A stretch of 6,850 nt of DNA from Pseudomonadota bacterium (lineage in GTDB: Bacteria > Pseudomonadota > Gammaproteobacteria > Burkholderiales > Burkholderiaceae_D), in assembly GCA_018241865.1 (NCBI GenBank), contig JAFECY010000313.1, positions 1 to 6,850 of the forward strand, given 5' to 3'. Positions 1-6,850 of the stretch are shown here, piece by piece. Numbering within the stretch: the stretch's first letter is position 1; every line of letters begins with the position of its first letter. A program made the position numbers and the translations under genes. The notes beneath the pieces are model-generated. The model made no database searches. It was not told where the DNA came from and worked only from the letters and a program-made list of their open reading frames with translations.

Positions 1-934
1 AATATACCGGCACCGGACGCGTTTTGGCAATCGCCGCCAATACGCCACCTTTGGCTGTGCCATCGAGCTTGGTCACGACCAGTCCGGTCAGTCCGAGCGC
101 ATCGTCGAAAGCCTTCACTTGCGTCAGGGCGTTTTGCCCGGTATTGCCGTCGATGACCAGCAAAATTTCATGCGGCGCTTCGGCCATGCTTTTGCCGATC
201 ACGCGTTTAATTTTTTTCAATTCTTCCATCAGATGCAATTGTGTCGGTAAGCGGCCGGCGGTATCGATCATGACGACATCGGTCTTGCGCGCTTGCGCCG
301 ATTGCACCGCGTCGAAAGCGACGGCGGCCGGATCGCCCGACTCTTGCGCGATTACCGTGACATCATTGCGCTCGCCCCAAACTGCCAGTTGTTCGCGCGC
401 GGCGGCGCGGAAGGTATCGCCGGCGGCCAGCAATACCGATTGGCCGTGCGCTTGCAAATGCTTGGCCAGCTTGCCGATAGTCGTGGTCTTGCCGGCGCCG
501 TTGACGCCGGCGATCATCAGCACCAGAGGTTGCTCACGTCCCAGCATCAGCGGTTTCTGCAGTGGAGTCAGCAGTTCGATCAGCAGCGCGCGCAACGCCG
601 CCTTGACTTGTTCCGCTTCGGTCAGTTTGTCTTCCTTGACCTTGCGTTTCAGCGCCGCCAGCAGGTGCTCGGTAGCGTTGGCACCGGCATCGGCCATCAA
701 TAGCGCAGCTTCCAGTTCTTCATACAGATCGTCGTCGATACGTGCGCCGACGAATAGCGTGGTCAGGCTGGATGAAGTTTTCGACAGGCCGGCTTTCAGG
801 CGGCGCAGCCAAGAATTTTTTTGTTCTGGAACGGGTGCAGATATTGTGGCGGCGATTTCGTCTGGAGCTGCGTCCTGGGCAGTGTCCGGCGCAGTGGTTG
901 ATTCCTTCGGTTTTTTCTTGAAAAAGCTGAACAT
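1..934 (-). CDS. ftsY: Signal recognition particle receptor FtsY (C-terminus cut by window edge)
   Basis: FtsY is the membrane-associated SRP receptor GTPase: it docks with Ffh bound to nascent membrane proteins and hands the ribosome to SecYEG. About 311 residues are visible, with no stop before base 1, so roughly the last 40-50 residues are missing. The start gives MFSFFKKK, a typical FtsY N-terminus, followed by a short acidic/proline-alanine linker (about residues 9-40), far shorter than the long acidic A domain of E. coli FtsY. The N helical bundle covers about 45-130. The SRP-GTPase G domain shows the P-loop GVNGAGKT (143-150), DTFRAAAREQL, DTAGR (224-228) and TKLD (288-291, followed by GTAKGG). 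No strong Shine-Dalgarno precedes the ATG. It is divergent from the M16 gene. A long antisense reading frame overlaps it but is only its codon-bias shadow. The identification is secure. Confidence 0.97.
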   Translation of the reverse strand, partial: MFSFFKKKPKESTTAPDTAQDAAPDEIAATISAPVPEQKNSWLRRLKAGLSKTSSSLTTLFVGARIDDDLYEELEAALLMADAGANATEHLLAALKRKVKEDKLTEAEQVKAALRALLIELLTPLQKPLMLGREQPLVLMIAGVNGAGKTTTIGKLAKHLQAHGQSVLLAAGDTFRAAAREQLAVWGERNDVTVIAQESGDPAAVAFDAVQSAQARKTDVVMIDTAGRLPTQLHLMEELKKIKRVIGKSMAEAPHEILLVIDGNTGQNALTQVKAFDDALGLTGLVVTKLDGTAKGGVLAAIAKTRPVPVY

Positions 935-1072
935 GAAAGCGTGCGGGTAGGCGTGGCGGGTAGCGGCACGGGTGCAGCATGACGGCGGACAAGCAGATAC
1001 AATCGAAACCCTGTCAGCGCCGCCGGCATGACGGTCGTGGCGGTCAGTGCACATTCTATCAGAGCGGAGATT
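935..1072. promoter_or_regulatory. Divergent intergenic region between ftsY and the M16 operon
   Basis: This 138-base spacer must hold the promoters for leftward ftsY and for the rightward M16-M16-rsmD-coaD-ferredoxin block, unless those genes are read from further away. The best rightward -10-like box is TACAAT at 998-1003 (5 of 6 to TATAAT), which would give a leader of roughly 65 bases, but no good -35 element lies 16-18 bases upstream. For ftsY, TAGAAT (minus strand, 1058-1053) is a possible -10, also without a -35. No clear operator, hairpin or riboswitch is visible. The promoter role is inferred from the divergent layout. Confidence 0.4.
1066..1069 (+). promoter_or_regulatory. Shine-Dalgarno GGAG that decides the first M16 start
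   Basis: GGAG lies 3 bases before the ATG at 1073, inside a purine-rich AGAGCGGAGA stretch. The spacing is short, but this ATG opens directly into a signal peptide. The in-frame ATG at 1028 would add 15 residues without signal-peptide character and has no comparable ribosome binding site. Confidence 0.5.
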
Positions 1073-2437
1073 ATGAAATTTCGGTTTGCCCACAGATTTT
1101 GCTGGCTGGTGACCTTGTTGCCGCTATTAGCATTTGCCGCACCGGCGCAGGAATTTACGCTGAAAAATGGCATGAAGATCATCGTCAAGGAAGATCATCG
1201 CGCGCCGACCGTTGCGCACATGATCTGGTACAAGGCTGGCAGCATGGATGAGGTCAACGGTGTCACCGGCGTCGCGCATGCCTTGGAACATATGATGTTC
1301 AAGGGCACCAAAACCATGAAGCCGGGTGAATTCAGCAAACGCGTGGCGGCTCTGGGCGGCCGCGAAAATGCCGGCACCTCGTTCGACTGGACGTTTTATT
1401 TTCAGCTCATCGAAAAATCCAAACTGGAAGCGGTGATGCAACTGGAAGCCGACCGCATGGCCAACCTAGTGTTCGATCCGAAGGAATTTCCCCAAGAAAT
1501 CAAAGTGGTGATGGAAGAGCGGCGCTGGCGCACCGAGGACAGGGCGGGTGGGCGAGTGAATGAGGCGCTGAATGCCGCGGCCTTTGTCGCGCATCCGTAT
1601 CATCACCCAACAGTCGGCTGGATGGGCGATTTGCAACACATGACGGTGGACGATGTGCGCGACTGGTATCAACGCTGGTATGCGCCCAACAATGCGGTGA
1701 TGGTTGTGGCCGGTGATGTGAACGCCGAGGAAGTGCGACGGTTGGCGGAGAAGCATTTCGGCGGTATCGCGCGACGCAAATTGACACCGACTAGGCCGCA
1801 GATCGAGCCCGAGCAGCGCGGTGTGCGGCGGGTGGTGGTGAAAGCGCCGGCGGAAAATCCTTACGTGGTGTTGGCGTTCAAGGTGCCCGGTCTGCACGAT
1901 GTCGAGAAGGATGAGGATGCCTATGCGCTCGATGTGCTGTCTAGCGTGCTGGATGGATACGACAATGCGCGCTTGAATGCGCGACTGGTGCGCACCGAGC
2001 GCGTCGCTAATTCGGCTGGCGCTGGTTATTCCGGCGTGGCGCGCGGACCAGTGCTGTTTACGCTAGATGGCGTGCCGGCGGCGGGCGTGAGCACCGAGCA
2101 GCTCGAGCAACATTTGCGCGGCGAAATCACGCGCATTGCTAAGGAAGGTATTGCGGAAAACGAATTGCAGCGCGTGAAGACGCAATTGATCGCCGGGCAG
2201 ATATACAAGCGTGATTCCATCTACGGTCAGGCAATGGAAATCGCTTTGATGGAAATGTCTGGTTTGTCGTACACGCAGATCGACCGCATGATTGAAAAAC
2301 TGCGGGCAGTCACGCCGCAGCAGGTGCAGGCGGTCGCGCAAAAATATTTTGGCGACGACCAGTTGACGGTGGTGACGTTATCGCCCTTGCCCATCACGGA
2401 AAAACCTGCTCCGCCGCCGGCCGGTATGCGGCATTGA
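1073..2437 (+). CDS. Exported zinc-dependent M16 family peptidase (catalytic subunit)
   Basis: This 454-residue protein is a two-domain M16B metalloprotease. Residues 1-25 form a signal peptide (basic start, hydrophobic core, AxA at 23-25 before Gln26), so it should act in the periplasm or envelope. The zinc motif HALEH is at 69-73 (H69, E72 catalytic base, H73), and the third ligand is probably Glu148/149 in VVMEERR, about 75 residues on. The segment NEALNAAAFVAHPYHHPTVGW (163-183) is also characteristic. The C-terminal M16 domain (about 215-435) lacks the usual RGLAYS-type signature: it has an Arg (TERVANS) but no matching Tyr. The C-terminus is proline-rich. It sits 33 bases before a second M16 gene that lacks the zinc site, so the two probably form one heterodimeric enzyme. 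Native substrates are unknown. It resembles PqqL/YmxG-type proteins, but I give no symbol. Confidence 0.92.
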   Translation: MKFRFAHRFCWLVTLLPLLAFAAPAQEFTLKNGMKIIVKEDHRAPTVAHMIWYKAGSMDEVNGVTGVAHALEHMMFKGTKTMKPGEFSKRVAALGGRENAGTSFDWTFYFQLIEKSKLEAVMQLEADRMANLVFDPKEFPQEIKVVMEERRWRTEDRAGGRVNEALNAAAFVAHPYHHPTVGWMGDLQHMTVDDVRDWYQRWYAPNNAVMVVAGDVNAEEVRRLAEKHFGGIARRKLTPTRPQIEPEQRGVRRVVVKAPAENPYVVLAFKVPGLHDVEKDEDAYALDVLSSVLDGYDNARLNARLVRTERVANSAGAGYSGVARGPVLFTLDGVPAAGVSTEQLEQHLRGEITRIAKEGIAENELQRVKTQLIAGQIYKRDSIYGQAMEIALMEMSGLSYTQIDRMIEKLRAVTPQQVQAVAQKYFGDDQLTVVTLSPLPITEKPAPPPAGMRH

Positions 2438-2470
2438 TGTACTCCTGAATTCACTCACATTGCGTCCAAG

Positions 2471-3784
2471 ATGAAACGACTTTTAGTTTTCCTGTTTGCC
2501 GCCGCGACGGCTGTCAGCGCGCAAGCCGCGCTCCATATCCAATCTTGGAATCTACCTAACGGCGCGCGTGTGCTGTTTGTCGAAAGCCGTTCGATTCCGT
2601 TGCTCGATCTGAGTGTGGAATTTGACGCCGGTGCGCGCCGCGATCCGAATGGTAAGGCCGGCGTTGCTTCGATGACCAATGCCATGCTGGCACGCGGCAT
2701 CACCGCTGGTAGCGATGCGCAAGCCGAACCGGCTCTGAGCGAGGCGCAAATCTCCGATGCTTTCGCCGACATTGCCGCTCAGCGCGGCGGCGGCGTGGGC
2801 GACGATCGCGGCGGCCTCAGTCTGCGCACGCTTTCAAACGCCACCGAGCGTGAGCGCGCAGTCGCCTTGCTGGCACGCCTGTTGGCGCAACCGAGTTTCC
2901 CTGATGATTTGCTGCAACGTGATAAGACGCGCAGTATCGCCGCTCTCAAGGAAGCGCTGACCAAGCCAGAAGTCATCGCCAGCCGGACTTTTTCGCAGGC
3001 CTTGTACGGTACGCATCCCTACGCGCGCGAAAGCAGTGTCGAGTCGATTAGCGCCCTCACGCGCGACGATTTGCTGGCATTTCATCGCCGCTACTACGTC
3101 GCCAATCGCGCCGTGGTGGCATTGATCGGCGCCATCACGCGCGAGCAGGCCGACGCCATTGCTCGCCAGTTGACCGAGCGGCTGCCGCAGGGGGCAGCCT
3201 TGCCCGCGATGCCGCCGGTGCCAGCGGCGCATGCCGTAGAAGTACGCATCGCCCATCCGGCTTCGCAGGCGCACATCCTCATCGGTGCACCAGCCATCGC
3301 GCGCAGCGATCCCGATTTTTTCGCATTGCGGGTTGGTAATTACACTTTGGGTGGCGGTGGTTTTGTCTCACGCCTCATGCAAGAGGTGCGCGAAAAACGT
3401 GGTTTGGCCTACAGCATCTACAGTGGCTTCAGTCCATTGGCGCAAGCGGGGCCGTTCCAGATCGGCTTGCAGACCAAGAAAGAGCAAGCTGACGAAGCAT
3501 TGAAGCTGGTGCGCGCCACACTGGCTGATTTTTTGCGCGATGGTCCGACACCGACGGAACTGAAGGCGGCGAAAGACAATTTGATCGGCGGTTTTCCGCT
3601 GCTGATCGATAACAACCGCAAAATTCTCGACAATATCGCCATGATCGGTTTTTACGATTTGCCGCTCAATTACCTCGATACTTGGCGCGACCATGTTGCC
3701 AAGGTCACGAGCGCCGACGTCAAAGCGGCATTCGCGCGCAAGATCAAGCTCGACACACTGAGCACGATTGTGGTGGGTCCGTAA
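2471..3784 (+). CDS. Exported M16 family protein without zinc site (partner subunit)
   Basis: This 437-residue protein has the M16 fold signature and an N-terminal signal peptide (1-19/20, cleavage likely after SAQA), so it is predicted to be periplasmic. Where the upstream paralogue has HALEH, this protein has SMTNA (67-71): both histidines and the glutamate are replaced, so it should not bind catalytic zinc. It keeps the C-terminal signature GGGGFVSRLMQEVREKRGLAYS with the Arg310/Tyr314 pair that contacts substrate in M16 enzymes. This matches the known two-gene M16B arrangement (for example Sphingomonas SPH2681/SPH2682), where one subunit carries zinc and the other the R/Y pair. The ATG at 2471 lacks an obvious Shine-Dalgarno, which suggests coupling to translation of the gene before it. 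Five bases separate its stop from rsmD. Confidence 0.9.
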   Translation: MKRLLVFLFAAATAVSAQAALHIQSWNLPNGARVLFVESRSIPLLDLSVEFDAGARRDPNGKAGVASMTNAMLARGITAGSDAQAEPALSEAQISDAFADIAAQRGGGVGDDRGGLSLRTLSNATERERAVALLARLLAQPSFPDDLLQRDKTRSIAALKEALTKPEVIASRTFSQALYGTHPYARESSVESISALTRDDLLAFHRRYYVANRAVVALIGAITREQADAIARQLTERLPQGAALPAMPPVPAAHAVEVRIAHPASQAHILIGAPAIARSDPDFFALRVGNYTLGGGGFVSRLMQEVREKRGLAYSIYSGFSPLAQAGPFQIGLQTKKEQADEALKLVRATLADFLRDGPTPTELKAAKDNLIGGFPLLIDNNRKILDNIAMIGFYDLPLNYLDTWRDHVAKVTSADVKAAFARKIKLDTLSTIVVGP

Positions 3785-3789
3785 AATTC

Positions 3790-5203
<1,414 letters not shown>

Positions 5204-5219
5204 ACCTGCGGTGAGGCGC

Positions 5220-6323
5220 TCAACCCGACACCACCCGATTACGTCCCTCGCTCTTGGCGCGATACAACGCTTGATCGGCGCGCGCCAACAAGCGGCTGGC
5301 CATGATTTCCACGCCGGCATCGCCGCCGTCATAGGCGAAGGCCGCCACCCCTATCGATACGCTCACTTCCCGTTCCTGCTGACGCGACGCCAGTCGCAGC
5401 GGCTGTTCGGCAACGCTGGCGCGGATGCGTTCGGCGACGTGTACCGCGTCATCCAGTTCGGTGTCGGCCAGCAGCACCACGAATTCCTCGCCGCCGAAGC
5501 GGCCCAGCGCGTCGGACAGGCGCAGCTCGGCCTTGATGCGCGCCGCCACTTCGCGCAGCACTTCATCGCCGGCTTGGTGGCCGATGCTGTCGTTGATGCG
5601 CTTGAAGTGGTCGATGTCGATGTACAGACATGACAGGGCATGGCCGTGGCGCGCGGCACGACCGGTTTCTTCCTGCAGGCGGCGTTCTAGGTAGCGGCGA
5701 TTGTTGACGCCGGTGAGCGGATCGGTCAGGCCGATGTGCTTGAGGCGTTCGCCGTTGATGACGTTCTCGATGCAAATGGCGACGATGGAGGCCAAGTGCT
5801 CGATGAAATCGCTGGCCATGTCGGTGGTGAAGCGCTCGGCATGTTTGCTGCCGAGATTGAGCGTGCCGATCAATTGCTGTCTGCGAACCAATGGCACGAT
5901 CGCCACGCTAATCGGCAACGCGACCGGTTCGGGGAATAGTGCGATGTGGCGCTCTGGGCGGTATGGACCTAACTCCGTTTCTTGTAGCGATCGTGTCAGA
6001 TCACATAGTGCATGCAGTTCAGCTTCTTCTTGGAAAAACAACAGTTGTGGCAAGCGCGCGAGATCGACTTGCAGCTCCACTAAAATCCGGCGGATTTCGT
6101 AATTTGTATCGAGCAGCGCCAGCGTGACCACGTCAAGATCGGACGTCGTAGGAAGAGACTGGAAAATGGCGTCGATCAATTCAGCAAAACTACCGGCGCT
6201 GATGAATTGCAAATCCAGTTGCCGATGCCGACGCATAATGTCTTCGTTGTGCCGCGCTTGCTGTAAAAGCAGCGCCAGTTCGCGCCGCAATTTGCGGTTT
6301 TCCGAGGACGGCGTGTCTGGCAT
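5220..6323 (-). CDS. Diguanylate cyclase (GGDEF) with N-terminal DUF484/GAF-like sensor region
   Basis: This 367-residue protein is predicted to condense two GTP into cyclic di-GMP, a messenger controlling motility versus biofilm. It has no signal peptide or membrane segment, so it should be cytoplasmic. Residues about 8-38 are charged and helical (likely coiled coil). About 40-195 resembles DUF484/GAF-type ligand-binding domains, ending in a helix that leads into the cyclase. The GGDEF domain (about 196-367) has DPLTGVNNRRYL (201-212), the metal-binding DIDHFK (236-241), the active-site GGEEF (277-281) and DQALYRAKSEGRNRV (350-364). The inhibitory I-site RLSD (268-271) lies exactly five residues before GGEEF, so product feedback is expected. 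A good Shine-Dalgarno, AGGGAG (6338-6333), lies 9 bases before the ATG. It follows the MOSC gene by 19 bases, so the two are probably cotranscribed. The sensed signal is unknown. Confidence 0.93.
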   Translation of the reverse strand: MPDTPSSENRKLRRELALLLQQARHNEDIMRRHRQLDLQFISAGSFAELIDAIFQSLPTTSDLDVVTLALLDTNYEIRRILVELQVDLARLPQLLFFQEEAELHALCDLTRSLQETELGPYRPERHIALFPEPVALPISVAIVPLVRRQQLIGTLNLGSKHAERFTTDMASDFIEHLASIVAICIENVINGERLKHIGLTDPLTGVNNRRYLERRLQEETGRAARHGHALSCLYIDIDHFKRINDSIGHQAGDEVLREVAARIKAELRLSDALGRFGGEEFVVLLADTELDDAVHVAERIRASVAEQPLRLASRQQEREVSVSIGVAAFAYDGGDAGVEIMASRLLARADQALYRAKSEGRNRVVSG

Positions 6324-6342
6324 GAAAATGCGCTCCCTGCGT

Positions 6343-6850
6343 TCAGAAAGCGAGTTCGACAGCGACTTCCTGTCCCACCCGCAAAGTTTGGCCGGCGCCA
6401 GTCAGCACGATGGCGTTCATGCCAAAGGCAAGGCCGCCGCCGATCTTCGGATCGGCGCGATAAGTTTGCAGGATGTCGAGCGGACTCGGGCCGATTTCGC
6501 CGGTTGCTTGGTCGATGGAGGGAATGACGCAGCGCGGGCAGGGCTTCACCGGCTGCAATGTCACTTCGCCTGCGGTGATCGTCCGCGTGAAATCTTCTTC
6601 AAACGCGCCGACACCGTCGATGACGATGTTGGGCCGGAAGCGATTCATCGGCAGGGCAGTGCGTCCGCGTGCCAATAACTTTTCATTCAAGTCCGCCAGC
6701 GAAGCGGTGGAAATCACCAAGATCGGATAGCCGTCGGCAAACAGAGTTGGCGCTTCGATGCCGCCGGTCCACTCGGTATTGGCAATGCGTTTTATGTGGG
6801 AATAAAAGCGTACCAATCGACACGTCGTACCAAGCGCGCTGGAAAACCAA
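6343..6850 (-). CDS. MOSC-domain molybdenum-cofactor-binding protein (N-terminus cut by window edge)
   Basis: About 168 C-terminal residues are visible and the frame stays open through the right edge. The in-frame TTG at 6816 is internal: the residues before it, WFSSALGTTCRLVRF, are characteristic of the start of this domain in YcbX/mARC-like proteins. Other family marks are NRFRPNIVIDG, then PCPRC with cysteines at visible residues 104 and 107, followed by IDQATGEIG; a cysteine of this motif ligates molybdenum in the family. Relatives reduce N-hydroxylated compounds such as hydroxylaminopurine. The missing part should be the N-terminal beta-barrel (MOSC_N) domain. The protein ends just after the MOSC domain (VGQEVAVELAF), so it lacks the C-terminal 2Fe-2S ferredoxin domain of E. 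coli YcbX and would need a separate electron donor. The diguanylate cyclase gene follows 19 bases downstream. Confidence 0.9.
   Translation of the reverse strand, partial: WFSSALGTTCRLVRFYSHIKRIANTEWTGGIEAPTLFADGYPILVISTASLADLNEKLLARGRTALPMNRFRPNIVIDGVGAFEEDFTRTITAGEVTLQPVKPCPRCVIPSIDQATGEIGPSPLDILQTYRADPKIGGGLAFGMNAIVLTGAGQTLRVGQEVAVELAF

Noticed and set aside
911..925. T-run/A-run near the ftsY start resembling a small hairpin with a U tract
   Set aside because: It encodes FFKKK at the ftsY start. The stem would be only A-T pairs, so it is not a terminator.
24..950. 308-residue open frame on the plus strand
   Set aside because: It is antisense to ftsY, serine/alanine-rich with no recognisable domain, while the minus strand encodes all the SRP-GTPase motifs. 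It is a codon-bias shadow.
1053..1058. TAGAAT on the minus strand as an ftsY -10 box
   Set aside because: No -35 hexamer lies at a proper distance, and it would place the start more than 100 bases before the ATG. It is mentioned only as a weak possibility in the intergenic entry.
3682..3789. N-terminal extension of rsmD into the M16 gene
   Set aside because: It overlaps the conserved end of the second M16 coding region and adds residues absent from RsmD proteins. The ATG at 3790 gives the normal length.
5212..5222. Inverted repeat TGAG-GCG-CTCA between the convergent stops
   Set aside because: A 4-base stem with a 3-base loop and no T tract is too weak to be a terminator.
5211..6678. Several plus-strand open frames opposite the cyclase and MOSC genes
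   Set aside because: They are low-complexity shadows rich in serine, arginine and alanine, while the minus strand carries clear GGDEF and MOSC motifs.
6343..6816. A shorter 157-residue MOSC protein starting at a TTG at 6816
   Set aside because: The frame continues to the window edge, and the residues encoded before the TTG match the family, so the gene is partial and the TTG is internal.

Overview
The window is a compact, gene-dense stretch of bacterial chromosome with housekeeping genes. The gene order (ftsY divergent from two M16 peptidase-family genes, then rsmD, coaD and a dicluster ferredoxin), the moderately GC-rich codon use and the protein styles point to a betaproteobacterium, most likely Burkholderiales and close to Oxalobacteraceae. 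That placement is inferred from recalled gene order and not from a database search.

Layout. Bases 1-934 (minus) hold most of ftsY, the signal recognition particle receptor, cut at its C-terminal end by the left edge. A 138-base divergent spacer (935-1072) separates it from a rightward block: a zinc-binding M16 peptidase with a signal peptide (1073-2437), a second exported M16-family protein without the zinc site (2471-3784), rsmD (3790-4419), coaD (4446-4934) and a YfhL-type [4Fe-4S] dicluster ferredoxin (4946-5203). Gaps are 5-33 bases, so the block is probably one operon. A leftward pair then converges on it with 16 bases between the stop codons: a GGDEF diguanylate cyclase (5220-6323), preceded 19 bases upstream by a MOSC-domain protein (6343 to the right edge) whose N-terminus lies outside the window.

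How the genes work together. The two M16 proteins look like the two halves of one envelope protease: one keeps the HxxEH zinc site, the other has lost it but keeps the C-terminal R...Y signature. RsmD (16S rRNA methylation), CoaD (coenzyme A synthesis) and the ferredoxin are unrelated housekeeping functions that are often neighbours in this group. The cyclase has an intact GGEEF active site and an intact RxxD inhibitory site behind an N-terminal DUF484/GAF-like region, so it is predicted to make c-di-GMP under feedback control.

I found no mobile element, tRNA or rRNA gene, CRISPR array, long repeat or convincing intrinsic terminator. The region is mostly ordinary; the points most worth a second look are the split M16 pair and the sensor-cyclase next to a MOSC protein.
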